The notes: generated by a model not told the origin, from the letters alone. DNA of 64,000 nucleotides from Methylomonas sp. ZR1 (GCF_013141865.1 NZ_RCST01000001.1:744001-808000); one strand, 5' to 3'; numbered from the stretch's first letter, positions 33,527 through 42,891 are shown. Numbers and translations: made by a program.

Positions 33527-34546
33527 TCAAGCTGCTGGGCGCAGTTTAATTCTTAACTCGGGCGGACATTCACCAAATTTGTTAATAAAGTAGTGATTTA
33601 TTCCATAAAACTGAGCAATATAAAATGGATCATTAAATCGGTCGAATACTTGTTTTATCCACATACCAAATGCCCAATAACGCTGTTTTAGCGTTAATGG
33701 TGCTTTCCATGATAGAAATGCGAGAGAAGGGAAGCAGGCCTTAATGGTTTTTAGAATAACTGCGTGATGCTCGCTAGTGGGTAAATGCCGTTTTGACCAT
33801 AAAAGCAGGTTACGGGTCATATAATATTTCCATAACGGAGATTCACCGCCAAACGATGCGGAAACCTTATGCCAAATTTTCGCGTCTGGTACGGAGTAAT
33901 TAATTAACCCAGCTTTCCTGGCGCGTTGGCACCAGTCGTTCTCTTCGAAATTTAAAAAGAATAATGGCTCCATCAAGCCTATTTTTGAAATGACATCTTT
34001 GTGTACAAACAGGGCGCAACCCACGGCATACTCTACTTCGTAGGGGTTATTGCTTGGTAATTCCTGAGCGGATTTACCGAGCCCAATATGATTGAGATCA
34101 AGAATAGTTGAGTCCCAAAAACCGCCCGCAGCCCAAATTACCTTAGGATTATCGTAATAGTAGCTCGCCGCACCCAGAATGCCTGGATTAGCCAAGGAGT
34201 TATATGCGTCGTGAAATGCTTGTAAGAGGTTGGGATCGACGATAATGTCGTTGTTTAACAATACAACAGCGTCGGCGTCTTGATCCAGAGCGTAACGAAT
34301 GGCCCTATTATTCCCTTCGGCAAAACCTAAGTTGGCTCCATTTTCTAATACAAAGACATCCGGATATTCGGCGCGTATAGTCTTCACGGAATCATCACTG
34401 GAACCATTGTCGGCGACGATAATATTAAAATTAGGATGCTTAAGGAGCTGTAGCGAGGATAAACACTCCAAAGTGTCTTTTTTGCCGTTCCAATTTAATA
34501 GGATAACCGTTAATTTATCAAACGATATTGATAGGTCATTTTTCAT
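33527..34546 (-). CDS. family 2 glycosyltransferase, rhamnosyltransferase-like
   Basis: 339 residues. GT-A motifs are VILLNWNGKKDTLECL, NIIVADNGSSDDSV, NLGFAEGNNRAIRYA and VVLLNNDIIVDP, where LNND replaces DxD as is common in WbbL/RfbF-like rhamnosyltransferases. FLNFEENDWCQRARKAG is the candidate catalytic region. The C-terminus includes an aromatic, membrane-friendly stretch. Rhamnose as substrate is a guess by resemblance. It is 4 bp from the WbsX-like gene and 8 bp from the large GT2 gene. Confidence 0.87.
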   Translation of the reverse strand: MKNDLSISFDKLTVILLNWNGKKDTLECLSSLQLLKHPNFNIIVADNGSSDDSVKTIRAEYPDVFVLENGANLGFAEGNNRAIRYALDQDADAVVLLNNDIIVDPNLLQAFHDAYNSLANPGILGAASYYYDNPKVIWAAGGFWDSTILDLNHIGLGKSAQELPSNNPYEVEYAVGCALFVHKDVISKIGLMEPLFFLNFEENDWCQRARKAGLINYSVPDAKIWHKVSASFGGESPLWKYYMTRNLLLWSKRHLPTSEHHAVILKTIKACFPSLAFLSWKAPLTLKQRYWAFGMWIKQVFDRFNDPFYIAQFYGINHYFINKFGECPPELRIKLRPAA

Positions 34547-34550
34547 CGAC

Positions 34551-35744
34551 TTATTTCTGTAGACGCCAGCCTATGTTTCTATTATATAGATACCTAAGAT
34601 AATGAGATATATTCAATGGATTTGGATGGGTACGCAAAGTTTTTCGCTCTTTATTCGGATCATTCAAGGCATTAAATGTTGCTTCGAGATATGCATGACC
34701 CCATTTTTGGTCTGGTTCGAGATGGTTCCCTTCAGCCCATTCATTCCACGCATTAATAAAGACTAATTTCGGTATTTTAGAGTCAAATAAAGAAGCTTTT
34801 TGAATTGAACTTGCAAGCCATTGCTCGTATTTATCAGGCGTTGAGTTAATAAAAATTGCAGCATTTTTTTTCTTCCTAGCACTATTATCCCAGCAGGGAG
34901 TGACTCCCGGAAACCTTACATAATCAGGATTTTTCTTTCGCATCATGCTGGTAGCTAAAGTATCATAATCTACCACTTGGTTATCACTAAAAACCTTAGG
35001 GAATAATCCGATATTGGATATTTTTTTAAGTAATTCAGTCCTAAACAGCCTTGGTCCAAGGTTGGCCCAGTCTGGAGCAAATTCTATTGCTGCGTCGAAA
35101 CCAATAGTTTCAGGGTTAATGTTGTTTACAAAGCTTTCTACTCTGACTAGATAAAGATCGCCGATGCCATTTTTAATGGCTTCTGCTCGCCAAATTTCAG
35201 CAGTTTTTTTGGGGTCTGGTAACAATTCAGTCCGATAAACTAGAAACAAAGGTTTTCCGTCAATTCTTATATAACGTGGGTCACGAAAAGCACTAAAAAG
35301 TGAATGAATATGATCTATATCATCTTCATGGCTATACTTTTGTTTTAAAAGCACGTCTTTTGATCCGCCACTCCAGGTTCTGGTCCAGTTCTCGTTAGCC
35401 CAACAAAGACAAAATGGAAAATCAGGCTTCCCAGTATTTAATATTTCATTGACAGGATGTTCGAGTATCCGTCTCTTGTTGAACCAATAATGATAATAAC
35501 AAAAACCCGAAATTCCATACTTTCCGGCAAGCTCAGCTTGTTGTTGCCGTACTTCCGGTAAACGCAAATCATAAAAACCAAGATCTGCAGGTAGATGAGG
35601 CTGATAATGACCCGGAAATAATGGTCTTGCTTTTGTGACATTCGTCCATTCAGTGAACCCTTTGCCCCACCATTCATCGTTTTCTGGAATTGGGTGGAAT
35701 TGGGGGAGGAAGAATGCAATTGCTTTTACTGGGTTATCATTCAT
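34551..35744 (-). CDS. WbsX-type glycan biosynthesis protein (glycosyltransferase family 99-like)
   Basis: 397 residues beginning with the family hallmark QFHPIPENDEWWGKGFTEW and followed by GKYGISGFCYYHYWFNKRRILE, CLCWANENWTRTW and LVFINAWNEWAEGNHLEPD. These are the conserved blocks of the WbsX/Glyco_tran_WbsX family found in O-antigen and capsule loci. The fold resembles a TIM barrel and its reaction is not well established. The DNA here is clearly AT-rich relative to flanking genes, which suggests recent transfer. It lies 3 bp from the methyltransferase gene. Confidence 0.88.
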   Translation of the reverse strand: MNDNPVKAIAFFLPQFHPIPENDEWWGKGFTEWTNVTKARPLFPGHYQPHLPADLGFYDLRLPEVRQQQAELAGKYGISGFCYYHYWFNKRRILEHPVNEILNTGKPDFPFCLCWANENWTRTWSGGSKDVLLKQKYSHEDDIDHIHSLFSAFRDPRYIRIDGKPLFLVYRTELLPDPKKTAEIWRAEAIKNGIGDLYLVRVESFVNNINPETIGFDAAIEFAPDWANLGPRLFRTELLKKISNIGLFPKVFSDNQVVDYDTLATSMMRKKNPDYVRFPGVTPCWDNSARKKKNAAIFINSTPDKYEQWLASSIQKASLFDSKIPKLVFINAWNEWAEGNHLEPDQKWGHAYLEATFNALNDPNKERKTLRTHPNPLNISHYLRYLYNRNIGWRLQK

Positions 35745-35747
35745 GAA

Positions 35748-36602
35748 TTAGGCGCGATGTATTAATTTTTGAAATAAACTTGTAAAAGGGCCAAATCTAT
35801 TTTTTTCAAGCCAGTCAATTTTAGATTTTAGCAACATATTTTGCTTGTTTAGTTCTGATAGTTTCGAGACTAATTGGTCTACATTGTCTAGTTTCGTATA
35901 CAGAGACTCTTCCGTATTTGATGTGGGTATTGCTTTTACTATAAATTGATATGTATTGGACTCTGGGTTAAGATCGTTAATCCAGTCAAAAAAAGATTCA
36001 TCTTTTGCAGAAGAGCAATGCACATTAAATTCAGTTTCTTCTGGGGTCCTAATGACGCGATCCCATAAAATAATATGGTATCCGGCATCTTCAAATAATT
36101 TTATTATATTTTTTTTAGTAAAAAATCGTATATGAGTATTGTCTAGTAGTCCATATTTTTGGTAATCAAATCTCCCGTGAGCAAGTTCCCAGCATATTGC
36201 TGAGTGACTAATGTTAGGTATGGATGCAATTACAACACCATTCTCATTAAGAAAAGGAAGTATTTTTTTTAGAGTTGCTAAAGGATCTATCAGGTGCTCT
36301 AATACATCAACGAAGAGAATGGCATCGAAGTTTTCATTTTTTAGTGCTAATGATAAATCAATTTCCTCAATGCTTCCAATTATAACGTCTTCGCAATATG
36401 GTTTAGCATCTACTGCAGCTGACGGATCTATTTCGAGTCCTGTAACTCTGCAGCCCAAATTTTCTTTCAATATTCTAGATTGAATTCCGCTAGCACAACC
36501 AATTTCAAGTACCTTTGAATTATTTTTTATCCATTTAATAACTTTTTTAGCTGGGTGGTTTTCGTTATCTGGAATTTCATATATATACTTTTTAGAGGTC
36601 AC
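35748..36602 (-). CDS. class I SAM methyltransferase with C-terminal coiled coil
   Basis: 284 residues. Motif I VLEIGCASGIQSRIL, then VTGLEIDPSAA and FDAILFVDVLEHLIDP place it among Methyltransf_11/23 enzymes. The C-terminal ~50 residues (LYTKLDNVDQLVSKLSELNKQ) form a short coiled coil, as in WbdD-like chain terminators that cap an O-chain and bind Wzt. Its position directly upstream of wzt fits a capping or sugar O-methylation role, though no kinase domain is present. The gene is strongly AT-rich. Confidence 0.82.
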   Translation of the reverse strand: MTSKKYIYEIPDNENHPAKKVIKWIKNNSKVLEIGCASGIQSRILKENLGCRVTGLEIDPSAAVDAKPYCEDVIIGSIEEIDLSLALKNENFDAILFVDVLEHLIDPLATLKKILPFLNENGVVIASIPNISHSAICWELAHGRFDYQKYGLLDNTHIRFFTKKNIIKLFEDAGYHIILWDRVIRTPEETEFNVHCSSAKDESFFDWINDLNPESNTYQFIVKAIPTSNTEESLYTKLDNVDQLVSKLSELNKQNMLLKSKIDWLEKNRFGPFTSLFQKLIHRA

Positions 36603-36628
36603 TTTTTTCTCTCAATGTAATATGTTGA

Positions 36629-37864
36629 CTAGGCTGCTGTGAATGTCCATGTGCCGGGAAGAGACACTAACCCCTCATTCCAAGTTTTGTCTGCTAGGTT
36701 TTCAGATGTTACTTGAAAATGTAGCAGGTTTTCTGCATAAAAAATAGTTCTACTGGCTGATCCTTCAGCGACTCCCGCTCTGATCGAGTAGACTCCAGGC
36801 ATAAATGGAAATGATTCAATCTCAAAGTTAAATTCATATATGCCAATATCAAGTTTTTCTATTTTTAGTTGGTTTATGCTTTGCTGAGTGGCTAGATAAA
36901 TAAAGTCAGTGGTGTGAATGCCCACTCCAAACATAGGATATCGAACCTGATTTTTAACTTCATAAACTAATTTAATGGTAACGGCTTGAGTGTGTTTTAA
37001 TTCTGTAATTGAGTTGCCTGAAGAGTTGAGGAGTTTAATATCTACTAGGTGTATCTCTCCTGTTGCCCATTCGTTGTTATTTGCCAAGCTAAGTGTGGTA
37101 GAGCTGTCAATGCTTATTTTTTTGTCATTTGCCTGATAAAATTTTGCGCATAAGCTGTTGGCGTCACCATCACCTATAACTGAGCCTTTACTTAATAATA
37201 TAACTCTATTACATAACCGTTCAATTTGGCGTATGTTGTGGCTGACTAGAAGAACAGTTTTACCTTGGCGTCTAATAAGATCTTCCATTCGATCAAAACA
37301 TTTCCTTTGAAAAGCTAAATCCCCAACTGCTAATACTTCATCAATAATTAATATATCTGCTTCCATGCTAGTGGCAATGGAAAAGCCCAGCTTTACCGTC
37401 ATGCCGGAACTATATCGTTTAACCGGTGTGTCAATAAATTGTTCTAGCTCGGAGAAATCAATGATTTCATCCAATTTCTGTTGAATGATTTTTTTGGGAA
37501 TACCCAGGATGGCGCCATTAAGATAAATATTTTCTCGGCCGGTTAGTTCCGGATTGACACCGGCACCCACTTCAATCAGCGGTGCTACGCTGCCTTTAAC
37601 AATGACTTCGCCCTTGGTGGGTTTGCTGATATTGGCCAAGTGCTTGAGCAGAGTACTTTTACCTGCGCCGTTATGCCCGATGATACCGACCACTTCACCT
37701 TCATTGATGTGAAAATTGACATCGTCAAGCGCTTTGAAACTCTCGCGCTCCTGAACCGGTTGGAAGGCGAGGCGTCTCATGGTGTTTAAAGCGGTTTCCT
37801 TCAAACTGGTAAGGTGACCGAGTTGATATTCCTTGGTGAGGTGGTTGACTTCTATGATGGCCAT
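36629..37864 (-). CDS. wzt: polysaccharide ABC exporter ATPase, Wzt-like
   Basis: 411 residues. The N-terminal ABC domain has Walker A GHNGAGKSTLLKHL, signature YSSGMTVKLGFSIAT, Walker B ILIIDEVLAVGD and the H-loop LLVSHN. A C-terminal beta-sandwich (about 255-411) is the Wzt_C domain that recognises the finished glycan or its terminal modification. It energises export of an undecaprenyl-linked glycan with the Wzm permease encoded next to it. The ABC half is closer to local base composition than the AT-rich C-terminal half, which hints at domain-level replacement to suit a new glycan. Confidence 0.93.
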   Translation of the reverse strand: MAIIEVNHLTKEYQLGHLTSLKETALNTMRRLAFQPVQERESFKALDDVNFHINEGEVVGIIGHNGAGKSTLLKHLANISKPTKGEVIVKGSVAPLIEVGAGVNPELTGRENIYLNGAILGIPKKIIQQKLDEIIDFSELEQFIDTPVKRYSSGMTVKLGFSIATSMEADILIIDEVLAVGDLAFQRKCFDRMEDLIRRQGKTVLLVSHNIRQIERLCNRVILLSKGSVIGDGDANSLCAKFYQANDKKISIDSSTTLSLANNNEWATGEIHLVDIKLLNSSGNSITELKHTQAVTIKLVYEVKNQVRYPMFGVGIHTTDFIYLATQQSINQLKIEKLDIGIYEFNFEIESFPFMPGVYSIRAGVAEGSASRTIFYAENLLHFQVTSENLADKTWNEGLVSLPGTWTFTAA

Positions 37865-37907
37865 ATATGTTAATTAATGATGTAATTTTGAAGTTTTTTG
37901 CCGAATC

Positions 37908-38726
37908 TTATATGACATCGGCGAACCAACTTTCCGCGCGCTTAAAAAACCAATAGCTGAACGGTAGTATTACCAAAATCAAAATTAACCCCGGATAAAT
38001 TACATTTAAATCGGGCTCTGTTGCTCTAATTAAAACACTTTGAAATCCATCTATAATGCCCACTAATGGATTAAGTGTGTATAAAAAATACAAATCATTG
38101 GACCATTCGCCCGCTGCCTGTTCGATAACTAATTTCTTTTGTACCAAGCTCAACGGATAGATGACTGGGGAGCCGTACATCAATAAAGATAATGCTATTG
38201 GTATTGCTTGAGCTATATCGCGGTAGTATACATTCATCGCTGCGCCAAAGAAGCTGATTGTTAAGGCGACTATCATCGTGTATAGCACGAAAGCCGGGAT
38301 CCAGACTGCATGCAGAGTGGGCATGACATGATAATAAATCATCATGGCCGCCAATATCGCAAAACTGATAACTAATTCCACTAGTTTAGTAACCATCGCG
38401 GTTAATGGAAACACTTCACGCGGGAAATATATTTTTTTGATCAAATTGGCATTCGAAGTTACGCTATTGACGCCCTCAGAAACTGATTCCTGAAAAAATA
38501 CCCAAGGTATTAGTGCTGCAAACGTAATAAGCGGATAAGGTAAGCCCCCGGTTTCTATGCCCACAAAACCCTTAACCAAGGTAAATACCAGCATTAACAT
38601 AATAGGCTTTAATACAGCCCATAAAATTCCGAGGTATGCTTGCTTATAGCGGATAACGATGTTTTTCCAGGTGAGTGCGGCTATTAGCTCTCTGTAGGTA
38701 TATAAGTTTTTGGCGATTCGTAACAT
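37908..38726 (-). CDS. wzm: polysaccharide ABC exporter permease, Wzm-like
   Basis: 272 residues, ABC-2 type permease. A cytoplasmic amphipathic N-terminus (TYRELIAALTWKNIVIRYKQAYLG, the gate-helix region) leads to about six transmembrane segments, including VLKPIMLMLVFTLVKGFVG and LSLLMYGSPVIYPLSLV. It is the channel half of the Wzm/Wzt exporter and lies 43 bp upstream of wzt. Confidence 0.94.
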   Translation of the reverse strand: MLRIAKNLYTYRELIAALTWKNIVIRYKQAYLGILWAVLKPIMLMLVFTLVKGFVGIETGGLPYPLITFAALIPWVFFQESVSEGVNSVTSNANLIKKIYFPREVFPLTAMVTKLVELVISFAILAAMMIYYHVMPTLHAVWIPAFVLYTMIVALTISFFGAAMNVYYRDIAQAIPIALSLLMYGSPVIYPLSLVQKKLVIEQAAGEWSNDLYFLYTLNPLVGIIDGFQSVLIRATEPDLNVIYPGLILILVILPFSYWFFKRAESWFADVI

Positions 38727-38789
38727 GGGTATTTATTTTAACTGAATAATCCAATCGGTAGCGGTTAAGCTTTTAATTAGAGATGGGGA

Positions 38790-39362
38790 TTATTTGAAAT
38801 TCTTCATGTGTTTAAGCAATATTTTCGAGTTGGGGTTGTGTTCCAAGCCTTTTTCTAAAATGGTTTTAGCTTCTGCTTTCATGTTTTTTCTTTGATACAA
38901 ACTGCTCAAGGCGGCATAAGGAAAAGAGTTATTTTTATCAAGCGAAATACTCTTTAAGTTGGCGGCAATTGCTTCATCAATTTCACCCATGAATTGGTAG
39001 GCTTGACCGACATCGTAAAATATTTTTGGCATTAACTTAAAAGTAGGCGAGGCGTGATCCGGTACATATAGAAGATCTCCCACTGCCGCGCGGTATTTAG
39101 ACTGTTTTTCTGCCTCGTCATGGGTTCTGAAGGCTAAATTCATGGTGTGTAAGCCTGCGCAATAGTGGTGGATATGAATGAAGTCGTCGCCGAGCTTTCG
39201 GTTCCAGCTTTGGTAGTCAGGCGATTTTTGATCGGATGCGCGCGCCTTGCAGTAGGGTGGCAGGAAGGCGTAATCGGCGTCTGTTTTCGGATAGTCGGCT
39301 GCCGCATTCCGGATACAGGCAATATATAGCAATGGAAGTAATCTGACTTTTTTCTGGCGCAT
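38790..39362 (-). CDS. small TPR protein, probably secreted
   Basis: 190 residues. The first ~22 residues (basic start, then LLPLLYIACIRNAAA) could be a signal peptide. Cysteines are present in PPYCKA and IHHYCAG. Two or three TPR units occupy ~110-185 (KIFYDVGQAYQFMGEIDEAI, SFPYAALSSLYQRKNMKAEA). No family name can be given. It lies between wzm and a GT4 gene in the same operon, so it may be a periplasmic scaffold for glycan export, paralleling the PrsT-like lipoprotein at 8 kb. Confidence 0.75.
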   Translation of the reverse strand: MRQKKVRLLPLLYIACIRNAAADYPKTDADYAFLPPYCKARASDQKSPDYQSWNRKLGDDFIHIHHYCAGLHTMNLAFRTHDEAEKQSKYRAAVGDLLYVPDHASPTFKLMPKIFYDVGQAYQFMGEIDEAIAANLKSISLDKNNSFPYAALSSLYQRKNMKAEAKTILEKGLEHNPNSKILLKHMKNFK

Positions 39363-39382
39363 GAATTTGCTTGAGTACTGTT

Positions 39383-40606
39383 TTATAAAAACTTTTGATA
39401 TATGGACTGTATCGCTTCTGTGTGCTGCCGGACGTCGAAGGTGGCTAATGCTTTGCCCCGGGCGTTACTGGCTAACCGATTCATCAACTCGCTGGAGCGG
39501 TAAAACTTAAGGATAGACGCTGCCAAACTTTCCGCGTCACCGCTGTTAAATAACAGTCCGGTTTGATTATCTTCAACCATTTCCGCGCCGCCTCCATGGT
39601 TTGGTACGATCACTGGCCGGCCTAACGCCATCGCTTCGATGACGACCGTACCTAATGGTTCGGGGCTAGTGGATGCTGAGACCACAATATCCAGAGCTTT
39701 GTAGGCTTCTATCATGTCGCTGACGTGGCCGATAAAGTGGACGGTATCCGACAACGATTCCTGTCTTACACGTTCTCTAAGCTCTCGTTCGTATGGGATG
39801 CAATCGTCTGGCGTTCCACCGACAATCAGCATTTTTAAATGGGGTATTTGGTCTTGCAGTATTTTAGCCGCGTCGATAAATAGTTGTTGCCCTTTCCAAG
39901 GAATAAGTAAGCCTACTAAACCTACGATAAAGATATTTTCAGGTAAATCGAATCGTTGCCTAAATAAGGAGCCGCCTGCTTGGTTGTTCAGCTTATCCAA
40001 AGCGATGCCATCATAGACCACGCTAATTTTCTCGTCGTGCACGGCTAATTTTTCACGCATGCTATTGGCAACCCAATGGGAGACGGACACAAAATGATCG
40101 GGTAGGGAATAAGCCCAGCGCGCTGAATGCGGTCCGTCAGGGTTGCCACGGACATGGCAAATACTGGGGATACGCAAAATCTTTGCTACCAAGAGTGCGG
40201 CTCTGTTACAAAGCGGCTCGTTATTGGCATGGATCAGGTCCGCTTTGAACCGCCATGCAGTCCAAAGCAAGTCGAGAAAAAACGGTAAAAAATTAAATAA
40301 ATCGTCGCTTCTGGCTATCAGTTGATTGACGAAAAACCGCAGGGGAGACACCTTCGTTAACCATTGAATCGATTCCGCTTTTGCACGCCACGCCACGATG
40401 TCTATATGGCGGTCCGGGATGTGTTTCCATAAGGCTTCATCGGCAATCTCCCGATATTGCGGACCGCTGCGTCCTGTCACAACCAGAGGTAGAAAGCGAT
40501 CACGATCAAGATTTCTGACTAAATGCCTCAAACAGATAATGGCGCCACCATAACCAATTCCGTTTTCGACATAGATAATTCTTTTTGGGAGGTTGTTGGT
40601 CGACAT
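39383..40606 (-). CDS. family 4 glycosyltransferase (GT-B fold)
   Basis: 407 residues starting at ATG 40606 (MSTNNLPKRIIYVENGIGYG); an upstream TTG would add six residues without a better ribosome site. The N-terminal domain has GYGGAIICLRHLVRNL, and DLIHANNEPLCNRAALLVAK precedes the linker. The donor half has IVGLVGLLIPWKGQQLFIDA and the EX7E region EPLGTVVIEAMALGRPVIVP. It is a retaining glycosyltransferase of the glycan operon with unknown sugar specificity. Confidence 0.9.
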   Translation of the reverse strand: MSTNNLPKRIIYVENGIGYGGAIICLRHLVRNLDRDRFLPLVVTGRSGPQYREIADEALWKHIPDRHIDIVAWRAKAESIQWLTKVSPLRFFVNQLIARSDDLFNFLPFFLDLLWTAWRFKADLIHANNEPLCNRAALLVAKILRIPSICHVRGNPDGPHSARWAYSLPDHFVSVSHWVANSMREKLAVHDEKISVVYDGIALDKLNNQAGGSLFRQRFDLPENIFIVGLVGLLIPWKGQQLFIDAAKILQDQIPHLKMLIVGGTPDDCIPYERELRERVRQESLSDTVHFIGHVSDMIEAYKALDIVVSASTSPEPLGTVVIEAMALGRPVIVPNHGGGAEMVEDNQTGLLFNSGDAESLAASILKFYRSSELMNRLASNARGKALATFDVRQHTEAIQSIYQKFL

Positions 40607-40662
40607 GAAATCAGAGTTTGGCAATATCAGCGTAGAAAGCGTTAAGGAATATTCTCATATAC

Positions 40663-41616
40663 TCAGGATTTTGCGAATTTTTGTTTAATGACACGTAGCG
40701 CATTAATTAAGCTGGCTGGCAAGATACTGAAAATCAGATAGAGTAGATTGTTAAGTGTGAAATCCTGGGAGAGACTTTTTTTAAAGGCCTCTCTGGCTTT
40801 GGCATTATTGCCGCCGCTGAAATACCAGTAGCCAAGCGTCCATTGTGCCTCCGCCACCAGACTATTCGGCGAAATGCCTTGAGCAGTTAATTGGGGCGAG
40901 GCAAAGTTCCGAATAGACTCAGTCACCTTGGTCAAGTCTATTAACATACCTTCGCTGGCTTGCGTGGCATTGTTGCCGTGCTGCCGGCGCAGCATCAAAA
41001 TGTCGGGAAGGCACGTTACTGCGTGAAATGTGGCAATTTTTGCCCACAATTCCAAGTCCTCTCCATAGCGAATCTCGGTATTGAACATGCCTGCTTCAAG
41101 CAAGGTTTGGCGCTTCACCAAAACGGTACCCGTCGGTATAAAATTTTTTTTCACTAACGCAGCAAGGGCGTTGGGAATTGGTTTTCCGGCCAGCTGTTGG
41201 AAATAGTCCAACATTTTATGTTTGGCTAACACCGATTGGGTTAGCAGTTGGTCGTCGTTGTCGATTTCCGTCATGTCGCCGGCAATCAGGTGGAGTTCCG
41301 GATTGGTTTGCAATGCTTGGGTTTGCTTGGTGGTTTTGTCCACAGTCCATTGATCATCGGCATCCAGAAATGCAATCCAGTCACCGCTAGCCAATTCTAT
41401 GCCTTTATTGCGCGCGGCGGACGGGCCTTGATTGGCTTGTTTGTGATAAATGACGGTATGGGCAAACGTCTTAAGGACTTGTTCGGTGTTGTCCGTGGAG
41501 CCATCATCCACCACGATGATTTCGTCAACTTTGCTGGTTTGCGCCTGGATGCTTTCGATGGCGGCACGAATGAATGTCGCGCTGTTATACGCTGGAATGA
41601 CGGCGCTGATTTTCAT
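40663..41616 (-). CDS. family 2 glycosyltransferase
   Basis: 317 residues. GT-A motifs are ISAVIPAYNSATFIRAAI, EIIVVDDGSTDNTEQVL, NQGPSAARNKGIELA and WIAFLDADDQWTVDK (DxD). The candidate catalytic segment is IRYGEDLELWAKIA. The C-terminal ~90 residues contain a short helical, TPR-like region (WTLGYWYFSGGNNAKAREAF). It is the second gene of the leftward operon, 36 bp after the deacetylase-like gene. Confidence 0.88.
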   Translation of the reverse strand: MKISAVIPAYNSATFIRAAIESIQAQTSKVDEIIVVDDGSTDNTEQVLKTFAHTVIYHKQANQGPSAARNKGIELASGDWIAFLDADDQWTVDKTTKQTQALQTNPELHLIAGDMTEIDNDDQLLTQSVLAKHKMLDYFQQLAGKPIPNALAALVKKNFIPTGTVLVKRQTLLEAGMFNTEIRYGEDLELWAKIATFHAVTCLPDILMLRRQHGNNATQASEGMLIDLTKVTESIRNFASPQLTAQGISPNSLVAEAQWTLGYWYFSGGNNAKAREAFKKSLSQDFTLNNLLYLIFSILPASLINALRVIKQKFAKS

Positions 41617-41652
41617 TTTGGGCTAATCAAAATTTTCGATACGTTAGAGTGG

Positions 41653-42891
41653 TTATAAACTGGTTTTGCAGATCAACCACGCCGGTACAATTAATCCGGT
41701 GCAATAACCGATCAGCGCTAATTTTCTGTGTCTGTAGTATACACGGTATAGAAATGCACCGGTTTTGCGGTACGTCGCAGCTAAACAAATTGCTGGCCAT
41801 TGACGCTGATTGAAACGATTCACGATATTGTCGGTTTTGTTTTGCAAGAATTCGCCGAGTTCCGGGGACGCCAAGAAGCGAACGTTGGGCAAATTTGCCC
41901 TGATTTGCCCTAAAAGATGGTCTAACCCACGTATAGCTTGTTGGCATTCGTCCTCTGAGCGCGTGTAATTGTAGCGATGTGTGGAAATACTTACAGGCAG
42001 GGCTTGGCGATAAGCCATTTCAGCTTCGGCAAACGCGCTGGCCGGTGTGTTTTTGCCGTCAACAGGTTCGTACATCACGTTGCGAACGAGGTAAAGTTGT
42101 GCGAAACGATTGGTATTGCCGACCCGTATCAGCGGAGGATCCTGAAAATAATGTCCGGTTTCATTGCGCCCGGTACAGCGGTAGCCGGCAGTTTGAATCG
42201 CGATGATATTTTGCTGTTGCCAACTTTGTTCGATCTCATCGTTCCATAAATAGCAGGGGGCGACTGTGCTGAGGCTGGGATAGCCGAACATGCCGGTAAA
42301 ACATTGCATGGCATTTGCGACCAGTGAATTGGCTTCCGCAGCGTCAATTGCCTGGGTAGGTAAATTGCGTCCGTCTACATAGTGGCCTTGTAGCGGCGAA
42401 TCCAGTTTTTCCCAGTCCCACCAATCCTTAGTTGCGCGGGCGGTTGCCAGGCGGGGGTCTTGTTGTCGGCATAATTCCGCGAAGGCCTTGCCGTTCAGGT
42501 GTTCCATGCCATGCAGCTGCGGCACTAAAGTGTCTTGTTGTATGCCTTGTTGCAGTGCTGCAAAAATGGCCGGGAAGTCTTTGTCCAGCATGCGCCTGTG
42601 GTATTGGCCCGTGGATTCGATCTTTGCTAAATCCGGAACGGCTAACACCATATCGGCGGTAAGTATCGCAGAGCGGTTTACAGCGTCTTTGTGTTGAGCC
42701 AGCATGGAGAGCAGCTCTGTTAAACGGGCTGCGTGGAAGTCGCCACCCGGGCCCCAGTCGTCGCTTTCGATTAAAACCGGCGTATCGGCAAAATAGGGCT
42801 CACGCCAGGTAGCGATAAATAAGGGTTTTTTCCACAGCCATAAGCCGGTAAGGCAGGCCAGCCAGAAACCTAAAAAAAACAGAACTACCAT
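41653..42891 (-). CDS. membrane-anchored polysaccharide deacetylase-like protein
   Basis: 412 residues. An N-terminal transmembrane helix (VVLFFLGFWLACLTGLWLW) precedes a catalytic-type domain with VLIESDDWGPGGDFH, VPQLHGMEHLNG and LPVSISTHRYNYTR. The paired Asp and scattered His fit the metal-dependent polysaccharide deacetylase/barrel superfamily, though the canonical H-x3-H spacing is not obvious. A second hydrophobic stretch (KLALIGYCTGLIVPAWLI) is at the C-terminus. It would face the periplasm and modify the glycan, or it may be a related hydrolase. It is the first gene of the operon, divergent from the exosortase gene; the 250 bp between them show no strong promoter. Confidence 0.65.
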   Translation of the reverse strand: MVVLFFLGFWLACLTGLWLWKKPLFIATWREPYFADTPVLIESDDWGPGGDFHAARLTELLSMLAQHKDAVNRSAILTADMVLAVPDLAKIESTGQYHRRMLDKDFPAIFAALQQGIQQDTLVPQLHGMEHLNGKAFAELCRQQDPRLATARATKDWWDWEKLDSPLQGHYVDGRNLPTQAIDAAEANSLVANAMQCFTGMFGYPSLSTVAPCYLWNDEIEQSWQQQNIIAIQTAGYRCTGRNETGHYFQDPPLIRVGNTNRFAQLYLVRNVMYEPVDGKNTPASAFAEAEMAYRQALPVSISTHRYNYTRSEDECQQAIRGLDHLLGQIRANLPNVRFLASPELGEFLQNKTDNIVNRFNQRQWPAICLAATYRKTGAFLYRVYYRHRKLALIGYCTGLIVPAWLICKTSL

